From NCBI GenBank assembly GCA_965228775.1, contig OZ245840.1:4092001-4156000 (forward strand): a DNA stretch of 64,000 nt, in the 5' to 3' direction. Positions within the stretch are counted from its first letter, which is position 1; each line of letters begins with the position of its first letter. This stretch comes from JANQMY01 sp965228775. GTDB taxonomy: Bacteria > Pseudomonadota > Alphaproteobacteria > JANQMY01. This document shows, one piece after another, positions 51,299 to 60,636 of this stretch. The notes below the pieces were generated by a model. It saw only the letters and a list, made by a program, of their open reading frames with translations, was not told where the DNA came from and ran no database searches. A program made the position numbers and the translations under genes.

Positions 51299-54163
51299 AT
51301 GTGTGCGCGGGCATGGCTTTTCATATCTATACTGATACTTACTGCCGGAAATGTCGGTTCCGCTGCGGCCGATATCATTTACAGTGGTGATCGGCTGGAT
51401 CTGCTGCAAGTTGGGACGCTCATCCACGATCCGTCAGGTAACCTGACATTCGAGGATATATCTGCTTCATATGTGAATGAAGCGGGCGACATCATATCCC
51501 CTGAACATCCAACCGGGATCACGCAATATGGTGGTAGCTACTGGCTGATTGTGAAGGTCAGCAACTCGTCTCCCAGCAATATTGCGGCGTTCTCTTGGAT
51601 TGGCCGCGCCATCGAATATGTCGACCTTTGGCATGTGACCGACGAAAGAACGAAACATTATGCTGGTGGCCGTTATCGGCCCCCGATGGAACAGAATGTT
51701 GTGGGCGGCGATTCCTATTTCGAGATTGATGTTCCCTTCGGAGAGACGAGCTACTTGATTGCCCGCTTCGAAAGTTATTCTTTTGACGGCTTTCACGTTC
51801 AGCTCAACAACCTCAAGACGTTTAAGCAGGATCAGAAAGTTCTCAGCATGCTTTCGATTCTGCTACTCGGCGTTATTGTTGGTCTTGGCCTGTATCACGC
51901 TTTCTTGGCCTTCGCGATTACCGACAAGACCTATGCTTACTTTGCGGCATATACGTTGGGCACTGTTGGCGTGTGGAGCGGGCAGTTCGGAATCCTTTGG
52001 TTCTGGCTCGGAGACGGCGCAGCGGCGCATAAGATCTATATGTCCGCGACGTTTCTTGCGTCAGGTTTTGGTATTTTGTTTGCGGTCTCGTTCCTAGAAA
52101 TTAAGGCGAATTTTCCAGTTCTGTACCGTGTGGGATGGTGGCTTACAGCACTATGGGGTGTGATGAGCCTGGTCGCCTTAGGGCCGATCGACAACAGTCT
52201 GATCTATCGCTGTTTCGAACTCATGCTGTTGCTGTCACTGGTTTACATTTTTGTATCTTGCTTGAGATCATGGCGAAATGGGTCACGCAATGCGCGTTAC
52301 TACGTTCTTTCTGCCTCCGCGTTTCTAACTGCCTTGGCTCTCTGGCTGGTGGAGAGCAAGGGGATCTTACCCGAAGTCTATCGATGGCAGCAGGTGATCT
52401 TCGCTGCTGCATCGTTCCAGATGATTTCGATCGCTGCGGCTTTGTCCGCGCGGATCAACTGGCTCGAACGTGACGTGGAATTTGCAAAAGAGGCCGACCG
52501 CGCCAAATCGCAGTTTCTGGCGACGATGAGTCATGAAATCCGTACGCCTATGAACAGTGTCTTGGGATTTGTCGGCCTGTTGTTAGACTCGCGCCTGACG
52601 GCCGCGCAAAGAGAATACGCAGAGACCATAAAAAATTCCGGCGAGTCTTTGTTGTCGATCCTCAACGATGTTTTGGACCTCACAAAGATCGAGTCCGGTG
52701 CGCTCGAACTGGAAGTGACAGAATTCAGTTTGCCGGAAGTTGTCGATAGTGTCGTGGACCTGATGGGCGCGCACGCCTATGGCAAGGGAATAGAGTTCGC
52801 CGCCTTTACGGATCCACGCGTTCCGGTCTCCCTTAGAGGTGATCCGGGCCGCTTACGCCAGGTGCTGCTCAACCTGGTGAACAATGCGGTTAAGTTCACG
52901 GAACGTGGTGGTATCACCGTCGAAGTTTCCGTTGCCGAAAAAACGGATCGTGAATGCCGTGTTCGCTTTGCGGTAGCGGACACGGGTATCGGCGTTTCGA
53001 AGGAAAAAATCGAAAGTCTGTTCGAGCGGTTCACCCAGGCTGATGCATCCACAACGCGGAAATATGGCGGGACGGGGCTGGGGCTTGCCATCTGCCGGCA
53101 GATTATCGAGCTGATGGGTGGCCAGATTGATGTGGAAAGCGCGCCCGGCCGGGGCAGTAGGTTTTGGTTTGAGCTGGAATTCCAAAGAGTACGGGATGAA
53201 GACCGGGAAGCGTTCGAGTCTTGCCGCCAAGTCTGTGGTGAGAAGAGAATACTGATCGTGGATGACAGCGACGTAAACCGGTCCATCTTTCGACTGCAGT
53301 TGGAAAGTGTCGGTGCGGACGTTTCGCTGGCTGCGGATGCCCACGAGGCTCTTGCGCGTGCAACCAAGGAAGACCGGTCAGGTCGCCCCTTTGATGTGAT
53401 TGTGATCGACCACATGATGCCTGAACAGGATGGTTCTTCTTTGGCAATTGCATTGAAGCAATCCCTCGGCGATAGCACACCGAAGCTCATACTGTCGTCC
53501 TCGTCCGGATTGATGACCAAGGAAGACGCCACAGGGTTTGGTTTTGATGCATTGTTGCCAAAGCCTGTCCGCCAAGAAGCGCTCTACCGGCAAATTGCTC
53601 GATTGACCGGCAATGCCAAGGACTTGGCATCTCGTGAGACAGTTGAGGATCAAATCGCAATCTCTGTTGAAAGCGGTGTTCGCATTTTGTTGGCGGAAGA
53701 CAATTCCGCAAACCAAATGTTGTTTGTGGCCATGCTGACACGGGCCGGTCATTCGGTCGATGTGGCCGGAAGCGGCTTGGAGGCGATCGAGGCGATCAGA
53801 AACCGGCCCTATGACGTTGTCTTGATGGATGTTCACATGCCGGAAATGGGGGGTATCGAGGCGACGCACCGTATACGGAGTATGCCCGGAAATACGTCGA
53901 AGATCCCCATCATTGCCCTTACGGCGAATGCCATGAAGGGGGACCGCGAGAGATTTATTCAAAGCGGAATGAATGATTACGTTGCGAAGCCGGTCGATGC
54001 GCCCCTGCTGTTTCAGAAGATTGACTGGTGGACAGGGTCCAAAACCAATTTCGTTCAAACGTCGCCGGAAGACGCGCCGTCCGAGGACTCTCAAGAAGAG
54101 CCTGATATTGAGTCTGACGAAACTGGCCTGGACGATCTGTTACGGGACCTTGAAGCAAGCTAA
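51299..54163 (+). CDS. hybrid sensor histidine kinase with 7TMR-DISM sensor and two receiver domains
   Basis: 954 aa. Order: signal peptide (1-25); periplasmic 7TMR-DISMED2 carbohydrate-binding-like domain (about 45-165); seven membrane helices (185-390); HisKA with His412 in FLATMSHEIRTPMNSVLG; HATPase_c with NLVNNAVKF, DTGIGV and GGTGLGLAI; REC1 (ILIVDDSDVNRS, Asp704 in IVIDHMMP); REC2 (ILLAEDNSANQ, Asp844 in VLMDVHMP, Lys in YVAKPVDAP). It can autophosphorylate and pass phosphate through the receivers. No Hpt or separate regulator gene is adjacent, so the output partner is elsewhere. The 3-prime end overlaps the next minus-strand gene by 4 bp. Confidence 0.95.
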   Translation: MCARAWLFISILILTAGNVGSAAADIIYSGDRLDLLQVGTLIHDPSGNLTFEDISASYVNEAGDIISPEHPTGITQYGGSYWLIVKVSNSSPSNIAAFSWIGRAIEYVDLWHVTDERTKHYAGGRYRPPMEQNVVGGDSYFEIDVPFGETSYLIARFESYSFDGFHVQLNNLKTFKQDQKVLSMLSILLLGVIVGLGLYHAFLAFAITDKTYAYFAAYTLGTVGVWSGQFGILWFWLGDGAAAHKIYMSATFLASGFGILFAVSFLEIKANFPVLYRVGWWLTALWGVMSLVALGPIDNSLIYRCFELMLLLSLVYIFVSCLRSWRNGSRNARYYVLSASAFLTALALWLVESKGILPEVYRWQQVIFAAASFQMISIAAALSARINWLERDVEFAKEADRAKSQFLATMSHEIRTPMNSVLGFVGLLLDSRLTAAQREYAETIKNSGESLLSILNDVLDLTKIESGALELEVTEFSLPEVVDSVVDLMGAHAYGKGIEFAAFTDPRVPVSLRGDPGRLRQVLLNLVNNAVKFTERGGITVEVSVAEKTDRECRVRFAVADTGIGVSKEKIESLFERFTQADASTTRKYGGTGLGLAICRQIIELMGGQIDVESAPGRGSRFWFELEFQRVRDEDREAFESCRQVCGEKRILIVDDSDVNRSIFRLQLESVGADVSLAADAHEALARATKEDRSGRPFDVIVIDHMMPEQDGSSLAIALKQSLGDSTPKLILSSSSGLMTKEDATGFGFDALLPKPVRQEALYRQIARLTGNAKDLASRETVEDQIAISVESGVRILLAEDNSANQMLFVAMLTRAGHSVDVAGSGLEAIEAIRNRPYDVVLMDVHMPEMGGIEATHRIRSMPGNTSKIPIIALTANAMKGDRERFIQSGMNDYVAKPVDAPLLFQKIDWWTGSKTNFVQTSPEDAPSEDSQEEPDIESDETGLDDLLRDLEAS

Positions 54164-55173
54164 TTGCTCGGGTCTGCTACTTTGATCATTCGCTTGCCAA
54201 GATTTTTACCGGCCAGCAGACCAACCAAGCCCTCGGGGGCCTTTTCCAGTCCATCTAGTACATCTTCGACGACTTTCAATTCTCCGGAGGCGACCCATTT
54301 GGCAAGATCTGCTTCTGCTTTTTCGATCTCGCTGTAGAAATCGCTAACAATGAAGCCTTGCATTTTGAGCCGTTTGGTCACCAACAGCCCAGGTACACCC
54401 CGTGGTCCGGGTGCCGGATTGCCTGTGTCGTATTGGGAGACGGCGCCGCAACACGCAATGCGGCCATGCATATTCATTCTGAAAAGAACCGCGCCCAAAA
54501 TATCGCCCCCCACATTGTCGAAATAGACATCGATGCCATTAGGGCACTTTTCTTTGAGTGCTTGAAACAGGTTCTCCTGGCGATAATCAATAGCGGCATC
54601 GAACCCCAAATCGGATGTGAGCCAGGCGCATTTTTCGGCGCCCCCCGCAATGCCGACCACATGTGCGCCTTTGATCTTCGCGATTTGGCCGACCACATTA
54701 CCGACAGCACCGGCGGCTGCGGAGACCACCACCGTTTCGCCTGGTTGGGGATCGCCAATCTTCAGCAATCCGAAATAGGCAGTCTTTCCCGTGACCCCTA
54801 GGACGCTCAGAAGATTGGTGAGCGGATCATGCCGCTGGCGCTTCTGCAGCTCTTTGGCTGATTTTGCGAAGTATTCTTGCCAGCCGCCGTCGGCTTCTAC
54901 GAGGTCACCAGTGGTAAACTTATCGCTATTTGATTGGATGACCTCAGCTAATACGCCGCCTGCCATGACGTCGCCGGCCCCAATTTCGTCCCGATAGGTC
55001 TTGCCTTGCATCCAAGCGCGGTTGGCGGCGTCCTGAGAAATGATGAGCGTGCGGCACAGAACCTCCCCGTCGCCAGGCTGAGGCATGGTGCCCTCCGACA
55101 GTTTGAAATGGTCAACAGACAGTTTGTCGGTTGGTTTTTGAGCCAAAAGAATTTGTTTGTTTGTCGCTGCCAT
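54160..55173 (-). CDS. NADP-dependent MDR oxidoreductase, CurA type (second copy)
   Basis: 337 aa from the ATG at 55173 (a GTG at 55176 is also in frame). It shares the plan of the 502-1518 protein: the N-domain LLAQKPTDKLSVDHFKL, the cofactor loop VVVSAAAGAVGNVVGQIAKI, GIDVYFDNVGGDILGAVLF and a C-terminal KGAP-type region. The reaction is NADPH reduction of unsaturated carbonyls. It is divergent from an SDR gene, with a 154-bp gap, and may act in the same route as the SDR, ALDH and P450 that follow. Cytosolic. Confidence 0.9.
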   Translation of the reverse strand: MAATNKQILLAQKPTDKLSVDHFKLSEGTMPQPGDGEVLCRTLIISQDAANRAWMQGKTYRDEIGAGDVMAGGVLAEVIQSNSDKFTTGDLVEADGGWQEYFAKSAKELQKRQRHDPLTNLLSVLGVTGKTAYFGLLKIGDPQPGETVVVSAAAGAVGNVVGQIAKIKGAHVVGIAGGAEKCAWLTSDLGFDAAIDYRQENLFQALKEKCPNGIDVYFDNVGGDILGAVLFRMNMHGRIACCGAVSQYDTGNPAPGPRGVPGLLVTKRLKMQGFIVSDFYSEIEKAEADLAKWVASGELKVVEDVLDGLEKAPEGLVGLLAGKNLGKRMIKVADPSN

Positions 55174-55327
55174 CACTCTGCCCTTGCATCTTTGTTAGAT
55201 TCCGTTTACCCGCATTCCGATTTTAGCGGGCCCGCAATTCCTCTTCGCCAACTTATAACTTCCGAGACGATCGGCCAATGGGCGAAGGGCCACCTGGGCT
55301 GGGTGCTTTAACGAACGAGAAAAGAAG

Positions 55328-56116
55328 ATGGCGAGACTGAAGAACAAAGTCGCTCTGATCACGGGCGCGGCGCGCGGTATTGGCGCGGAGAGCGCGCGCC
55401 TGATGGCGCGGGAAGGAGCGGCTGTTGCCCTAACGGATTTGGATGCCGGCGAAGTGGCGGCGGTTGCCCAGGAAATAGAGAACAGCGGAGGCCGCGCGAT
55501 CAGTTTCGTGCAGGATGTGGTTGTCGAAGCTGAATGGGAATCCGCCTTTGCCCGCGTGAAAGAGGCTTTTGGCGATGTATCCGTACTTGTGAACAACGCC
55601 GGTATCGCGCCCAGTGGCGCTCATGTGGAAGAACTCGAATTTGAGGACTGGCGTCATGTTTTATCCGTCGATCTTGATAGTGTTTTCCTGGGCTGCAAGC
55701 ACGGTATCAAAGCCATGAAAGCGAATGGCGGCAGTATCATCAACGTCTCTTCGATCATGGGGATGGTCGGCAATCCGGGCAGTGGATCTTACAATGCGGC
55801 GAAAGGCGGCGTGCGGCTCCTGTCGAAGGTTGTGGCGCTGGAATGTGCTCAGAGCGGCTATGCTATTCGGGTCAACTCCGTGCATCCTGGCTACATAAGA
55901 ACGCCGATGGTCTTGGATGGTGTGGTCAGCATCGCCACGCTAGATGGTGAGCAGACACCAGATGAGGTGCTGGAGATGATCACGGCCCGGCATCCGATCG
56001 GCCGGATGGGGCAGGCGTCCGAGATTGCCAACGCCATACTATTCCTTGCGTCTGACGAGGCGTCATTCGTCACAGGAACTGAATTGGTGGTCGATGGCGG
56101 TTATACGGCGCAGTGA
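55328..56116 (+). CDS. short-chain dehydrogenase/reductase (classical SDR)
   Basis: 262 aa. The cofactor motif is TGAARGIGAESARLM (TGxxxGxG), then NNAGI, the catalytic Ser in NVSSIMGM and the Tyr155-x3-Lys159 pair in SYNAAKGGVRLL. HPGYIRTPMV follows. The Asp at the end of beta-2 (LTDLDAG) favours NAD(H). It is of the classical cP2 type near cyclopentanol and 3-alpha/20-beta-hydroxysteroid dehydrogenases. AAG ribosome-binding sequence precedes the ATG. It may oxidise an alcohol that the ALDH downstream (206 bp) then handles as aldehyde, but this is inference. Confidence 0.93.
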   Translation: MARLKNKVALITGAARGIGAESARLMAREGAAVALTDLDAGEVAAVAQEIENSGGRAISFVQDVVVEAEWESAFARVKEAFGDVSVLVNNAGIAPSGAHVEELEFEDWRHVLSVDLDSVFLGCKHGIKAMKANGGSIINVSSIMGMVGNPGSGSYNAAKGGVRLLSKVVALECAQSGYAIRVNSVHPGYIRTPMVLDGVVSIATLDGEQTPDEVLEMITARHPIGRMGQASEIANAILFLASDEASFVTGTELVVDGGYTAQ

Positions 56117-56321
56117 CGCAGCGTTCGGCTTGCTTTCCAAACGGCACAATCTTGCCCACGAGCCATTCGATTTTTGGCGGTGACCTTTGGTCAATAGGGG
56201 CTTCTAGTCGTGGCCGAAGTGCTGCTATAACCTCCCCCAACGGGCGCGGCCTTATGGGGCCGCCGCATCGTAAGCCCGCCGATTTCACCAACCCTAAGTG
56301 AGGCCGAAAGAGAGGAACACC

Positions 56322-57752
56322 ATGAGGGAATATCTCCAATTTTACATCAATGGCGAATGGGTCGATCCCGCAACGCCGAAAACGCTGGATGTCATTAACC
56401 CGGCGACCGAAGAACCTTGTGGCAAAATCAGCATGGGCAGCAAGGCAGATGTGGATAAGGCCGTGGATGCCGCCCGCGCCGCGTTCGACAGTTTCTCGCG
56501 CACATCCAAGAATGAACGGCTTGAACTGCTGCAGAGCATCATTGCTGCTTATCAGAAGCGCAATGACGACATTGCAGAGGTGATCTCAAGCGAAATGGGG
56601 GCGCCGATTTGGCTGTCCAAGGCAGCCCAAGCTGCCATGGGCGCCGCTCACTTTGGCACCACCGCTCAGATCTTGAGCGACTATCAGTTCGAAGAAGTCA
56701 AAGGCAAGACACTCATCGCTAAAGAACCGGTCGGTGTGTGCGGTTTCATCACGCCTTGGAATTGGCCCATCAACCAGATCGCTTGTAAGGTCGCGCCCGC
56801 GCTGGCCGCCGGTTGCACCATGGTGCTGAAGCCCAGTGAAGTGGCGCCAATGAACGCGATCCTGCTGACGGAAATTTTGCATGAAGCAGGTGTGCCAAAA
56901 GGTGTCTTTAATCTTGTAAATGGTGACGGCCCGTCTGTGGGCGAAGCCATGTCTTCGCATCCGGGCATCGATATGATGTCGTTCACCGGTTCCACGCGTG
57001 CCGGTATCTTGGTGGCAAAAGCAGCTGCCGATACGGTGAAGCGTGTGGCTCAAGAACTGGGAGGCAAGTCTGCCAACATCGTTCTTGAAGATGCCGATCT
57101 TCAGGCTGCGGTGGCAGGCGGTGTCCAGAGCGTTGTCATGAACAGCGGCCAATCTTGTAACGCACCAACCCGCATGTTCGTGTCGGAAAAGCAGCACGAC
57201 CAGGCGCTGGAAATTGCCAAAGTCGCTGCCGAAAGCGTTAAGGTCGGTGATCCGATGGCGGATGGAACCAATATCGGTCCTGTTGTCAGCGAAGTGCAGT
57301 ACAACAAGATCCAAGATCTGATCCAAAAGGGCATCGACGAAGGTGCGACCCTTGTTGCAGGCGGCACGGGCCGCCCGGAAGGTCTGAACAAAGGCTACTA
57401 CGTGCGTCCGACCGTGTTCGGTAATGTCACCAACGACATGACCATTGCACGAGAGGAAATCTTTGGCCCAGTTCTGTCGATTTTGCCTTACAAGACCGAA
57501 GAAGATGCCATCGCCATGGCGAATGACACGGTCTACGGTCTGTCCGGATACGTTCAGTCCGGCAGTATTGATCATGCCCGTGAGGTAGCGTCCAAACTGC
57601 GGACTGGCAATGTGCATCTGAATGGCGCTGGTCCGGACGTGAATGCACCATTTGGCGGTTACAAACAGTCCGGCAATGGACGGGAATGGGGCGAATTCGG
57701 TCTTGAAGAATTCCTCGAAGTGAAAGCGGTGCTCGGTTACGAAGCTGCCTAG
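56322..57752 (+). CDS. aldehyde dehydrogenase
   Basis: 476 aa from the ATG at 56322 with GAGGAACACC upstream; an earlier start eight codons up is in frame but poorer. Motifs: PWNWPINQIACKVAPALAAG (NAD-binding), FTGSTRAG, ELGGKSANIV with the general-base Glu, and the nucleophile Cys279 in NSGQSCNAPTRM. The C-terminal GYKQSGNGREWG is the ALDH closing motif. It oxidises an aldehyde to an acid with NAD(P)+. It resembles the broad-range, plant-BADH-like ALDHs. Between SDR and P450, it is consistent with degradation of an alcohol or terpene-like compound. Confidence 0.94.
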   Translation: MREYLQFYINGEWVDPATPKTLDVINPATEEPCGKISMGSKADVDKAVDAARAAFDSFSRTSKNERLELLQSIIAAYQKRNDDIAEVISSEMGAPIWLSKAAQAAMGAAHFGTTAQILSDYQFEEVKGKTLIAKEPVGVCGFITPWNWPINQIACKVAPALAAGCTMVLKPSEVAPMNAILLTEILHEAGVPKGVFNLVNGDGPSVGEAMSSHPGIDMMSFTGSTRAGILVAKAAADTVKRVAQELGGKSANIVLEDADLQAAVAGGVQSVVMNSGQSCNAPTRMFVSEKQHDQALEIAKVAAESVKVGDPMADGTNIGPVVSEVQYNKIQDLIQKGIDEGATLVAGGTGRPEGLNKGYYVRPTVFGNVTNDMTIAREEIFGPVLSILPYKTEEDAIAMANDTVYGLSGYVQSGSIDHAREVASKLRTGNVHLNGAGPDVNAPFGGYKQSGNGREWGEFGLEEFLEVKAVLGYEAA

Positions 57753-57785
57753 TACGCTCCGCTTACGGACAAAAGAATGATTGTG

Positions 57786-57818
57786 TTGGGGCGGTCTCTT
57801 GTGAAGAGGCTGCCCCAA
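57786..57818 (+). other. hairpin between the ALDH and P450 genes
   Basis: TTGGGGC (57786-57792) and GCCCCAA (57812-57818) pair, with inner CTCTT/AAGAG. Only ATCAGTTT follows, so it is a weak terminator at best and may instead act on mRNA stability between the two genes. Confidence 0.45.
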
Positions 57819-57840
57819 TCAGTTTAGGGAGACATTTTTC

Positions 57841-59094
57841 ATGGATGCGGTAACACAGGCCAGGCTGTCGAACGACCTCGTGCAACCGGAGGCGATGGCG
57901 GACGACGAAAGGATACATGCAACCTTCGCAACGCTGCGGGCGGAGTCGCCGGTTCACTGGACGGAGGTTGACGGCTGGCGTCCTTTTTGGTCGGTCACCA
58001 AACACGCGGACATCATAGAGATCGAAAAACAGAATGATCGGTTTATCAATGACCCGCGCCTCACCATCCAATCGATCGAGACGGAAAAAAGCGTCGAAGA
58101 ATTTACCGGTGGCAAGAAATTGCTGCGGTCCCTAGTGGATATGGACAATCCGGACCACCGGAAATACCGGGGGCTGACCCAATCCTGGTTCATGGGTCCC
58201 AACATTCGGAAACTGGAGGCCGCATTTGCGGACCTTGCGAAGCAGACGATCGATAAGCTGACGGAAAACGGTCTCGATGGCGAGATCGACTTCGTGAATG
58301 ATGTTGCGGTCTGGTATCCGCTGCGCGGCATCATGCAAATCCTCGGTGTGCCCTCCGAAGACGAAGCTATGATGCTGAAGCTCACCCAGGAACTGTTTGG
58401 CGCGACCGATCCGGACATGGTCCGGGAAAATGCCGCCGATTTTCAAACCATCACTGAATTCTTCAACTACTTTAACGCCATGACGGTAGACCGCCGTGCC
58501 AATCCGAAAGACGATGTGGCGACAGTGATCGCCAATGCAGAGATAGACGGTCAGCTTATCGGGGAGCTCGAAGCGGTTTCATATTATGTGATCGTGGCGA
58601 CCGCAGGTCATGACACCACAAGTTCCTCCACCGCTGGTGGCTTGCTGGCCCTGATCGAAAACCCGGATCAAATGCGGAAACTGAAGTCTGATTTGTCGCT
58701 TCTGCCAAATGCGATTGACGAGATGATCCGCTGGGTCACGCCGGTGAAACACTTCTTCCGGACCGCGACGGAAGACTATGAACTGCGCGGCCAGAAAATT
58801 AGGGCTGGCGACAATCTTGCCATGTGGTATCCGTCGGGCAACCGCGACGAAGAAGTGTTCGAGGATCCGTTTGTCTTCAATATCGAACGCAATCCCAACC
58901 CCCATCTGGCGTTTGGCTACGGTGCCCATCACTGTTTGGGGCACCTGTTCGCAAAAATGGAGATGCGGGCGCTCTATACCGAACTGTTGAACCGGGTAGA
59001 AGAGATTGAATTGGCCGGTCCAACAGAGCGTGTCAAAGCGAATTTTGTCAGCGGGCTGAAAACGCTGCCCATTCGGTACAGACTGAACTCATGA
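57841..59094 (+). CDS. cytochrome P450
   Basis: 417 aa, the length of soluble bacterial P450s. The I-helix oxygen site is TAGHDTTSSSTAGGLL. The ExxR region is near ATEDYELRGQKI, and the haem ligand is Cys365 in FGYGAHHCLGHLFAK. A GGGAGA ribosome-binding site precedes the ATG. It resembles CYP107/CYP142-like and alphaproteobacterial terpene or fatty-acid hydroxylases. It needs a ferredoxin and reductase, and none is adjacent. With SDR, ALDH and thioesterase nearby, it is a plausible first oxidation step of a catabolic pathway (inference). Confidence 0.94.
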   Translation: MDAVTQARLSNDLVQPEAMADDERIHATFATLRAESPVHWTEVDGWRPFWSVTKHADIIEIEKQNDRFINDPRLTIQSIETEKSVEEFTGGKKLLRSLVDMDNPDHRKYRGLTQSWFMGPNIRKLEAAFADLAKQTIDKLTENGLDGEIDFVNDVAVWYPLRGIMQILGVPSEDEAMMLKLTQELFGATDPDMVRENAADFQTITEFFNYFNAMTVDRRANPKDDVATVIANAEIDGQLIGELEAVSYYVIVATAGHDTTSSSTAGGLLALIENPDQMRKLKSDLSLLPNAIDEMIRWVTPVKHFFRTATEDYELRGQKIRAGDNLAMWYPSGNRDEEVFEDPFVFNIERNPNPHLAFGYGAHHCLGHLFAKMEMRALYTELLNRVEEIELAGPTERVKANFVSGLKTLPIRYRLNS

Positions 59095-59108
59095 GTCCCG
59101 CTAGACTC

Positions 59109-59438
59109 TTACAGAGACAGCGCCTTGAGTTCTGTCTGAAGGGCGCGTTTCAGTTTCGGCGCTGTCCTGTGAACCCAATCGGGTTCCCTGTGACGGATCA
59201 TCAGCCACAACAAGGATTTGACGTCCCAGTAGGTGGCATCGATCAGCCCGACTTCGGATTTGTCACGTTTGAAATGCCAATGAACGGAGCCCGGGTATTT
59301 GCGGCGGGAGTAGCCGCCAATATGGGAAATGTAGAGCCCCGCAGCGGCCGCAGCGCGTTCCACCACGCCCATGATTTGTTTGCGCGAGACCCCTTCAGGG
59401 AGGTCCACATAAATGTCGGTTGATTTTTTTTCTGTCAT
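59109..59438 (-). CDS. conserved hypothetical basic protein (109 aa)
   Basis: Starts at the ATG at 59438; upstream sequence to 59687 is in frame but overlaps the start of the thioesterase gene and is not coding-like. It opens with STDIYVDLPEGVSRKQIMGV. The rest is helical and basic, with GGYSRRKYPGSVHWHFKRD and a Trp-rich YWDVKSLLWLMIRHREPDW. It is perhaps a nucleic-acid- or membrane-associated protein. I do not recognise a family. It is convergent with the P450 gene, with a 14-bp gap. Confidence 0.65.
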   Translation of the reverse strand: MTEKKSTDIYVDLPEGVSRKQIMGVVERAAAAAGLYISHIGGYSRRKYPGSVHWHFKRDKSEVGLIDATYWDVKSLLWLMIRHREPDWVHRTAPKLKRALQTELKALSL

Positions 59439-59571
59439 CGCATCACCCAGATTGTGCTGGTTTCGGAGGGCGCCGTTTGAGCCGACGCCAGTGCGACAGA
59501 AAAACAATAGAGACTTTTGAAAAAGCGCAAGAAAAAAATTCGGAACAAAATTAGTCGAGGGGAAAATCAAT

Positions 59572-59988
59572 ATGTCCACGATCGAAACGGAAGCCCGGGA
59601 AGAAGCAGATGCCCTTATGGTCGCCATGGGGGACGGGCGCGTCATTGAACAAGACGGCGAAACGGGGCGTTCCGTCATCGAATACACGGCCAGACCGGAA
59701 TTCTGTCATTCGGGTGGGATCGTACAGGGGGGCTTCGTCACCGGTTGGATCGACAGCGCCATGGCACGGGCCGCCATCGCATCGACCAATGGCGAAAAAT
59801 CCATGACCACGCTCGAAATCAAAATCTCATTTCTTAAAGCGGCGGTCGCCGGCAACACATACCGGGCCGAGGGCTGGGTCGTCCGGGCAGGCAAGAGTGT
59901 CATGTTCATGGAAGGGCGCCTCACGGACCTGGACGGCAAAGTGATCGCAAAAGGGTCCGCCACCGGCCAGTGGATTGCATTCCGGTAA
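59572..59988 (+). CDS. PaaI-family hotdog thioesterase
   Basis: 138 aa with one hotdog domain. The motif HSGGIVQGGFVTGWIDSAMA is the PaaI/YdiI-type active-site helix start, followed by MTTLEIKISFLKAAVAGNTY and GRLTDLDGKVIAKGSATG. These enzymes hydrolyse acyl-CoA thioesters such as phenylacetyl- or hydroxybenzoyl-CoA. It is cytosolic, probably a tetramer. It is divergent from the basic hypothetical gene. A specific substrate cannot be read. Confidence 0.9.
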   Translation: MSTIETEAREEADALMVAMGDGRVIEQDGETGRSVIEYTARPEFCHSGGIVQGGFVTGWIDSAMARAAIASTNGEKSMTTLEIKISFLKAAVAGNTYRAEGWVVRAGKSVMFMEGRLTDLDGKVIAKGSATGQWIAFR

Positions 59989-60127
59989 GTCCGCTCGAGA
60001 TCGTGATCGTTCTAAATTGACTTAAATGAGATCGAACGGAAAACCGCTTGCACCTTCATCGATCCTGTTGTTGCCGTGGCCAGCTCAAATGGATTACGGA
60101 ATTGTTAAGGCACTCTGACTAGGCTGT

Positions 60128-60145
60128 TTGAAACTCTGTTTTCAA
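60128..60145. promoter_or_regulatory. small inverted repeat upstream of the chaperone-like gene
   Basis: TTGAAA (60128-60133) and TTTCAA (60140-60145) with a 6-nt spacer, ending 11 bp before the ATG at 60157. It could be a regulatory site for the secretion-pair operon, but the arms are short and may be chance. Confidence 0.25.
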
Positions 60146-60156
60146 CCCTGCGTTAT

Positions 60157-60618
60157 ATGTCAGTTACCACAATGCTTGAGAAATTGTTCCAAGAGTTAGA
60201 GGAGACCGGGTTCCCCGGCGTCCAACACGTAAGGAATGGTGCCTGGGCATTGACGTTTGACGACACTGTCACGGTAAATGTCGATTATGAAGAAGAGATC
60301 GGCCTACTGACGTTTTTCTGCAAACTAGGCTGCATACCGCAAGAGAATGCCGTGGACATTTGTTCTCTTCTGCTTGAAGCGAACGTTTTGTGGGCCGGTA
60401 CCGGTGGAGCGACTTTAGGAGTCATCCCTGAGGACAAGTCTGTCGTGCTTTCCTATCAAGAGCGGGCGGAGCAAATGGACCGCACACGGTTTGAAACCAT
60501 CCTTTCGGGAATGGTGGACATCGCTGAATTTTGGAGTGGAAAGATTAAAGATGTTTCCGGGTCCATCGCTGACGGCAGCGTAAGCGGCGAAGTCTCCAGA
60601 AGTTATCTAAGGGTCTAA
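60157..60618 (+). CDS. CesT-like type III secretion chaperone
   Basis: 153 aa, small and acidic: I count about 24 Asp/Glu against 11 Lys/Arg. The helix-sheet-helix plan fits class I T3S chaperones: an N-terminal amphipathic helix MLEKLFQELEETGFPGVQHV, then strands ALTFDDTVTVNVDYEEEIGLLTFF, a helix AVDICSLLLEANVLW, strands GATLGVIPEDKSVVLSYQER and a long C-terminal helix RFETILSGMVDIAEFWSGK. It is 18 bp upstream of a large protein with an effector-like N-terminus, the classical chaperone-effector order. It would bind the effector N-terminus as a dimer in the cytosol. The family call is by pattern, not by search. Confidence 0.7.
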   Translation: MSVTTMLEKLFQELEETGFPGVQHVRNGAWALTFDDTVTVNVDYEEEIGLLTFFCKLGCIPQENAVDICSLLLEANVLWAGTGGATLGVIPEDKSVVLSYQERAEQMDRTRFETILSGMVDIAEFWSGKIKDVSGSIADGSVSGEVSRSYLRV

Positions 60619-60636
60619 ACTCCAAAGGAACTTCTC

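Noticed and set aside
56586..57818. 410-codon minus-strand open frame
   Set aside because: Antisense shadow of the aldehyde dehydrogenase gene.
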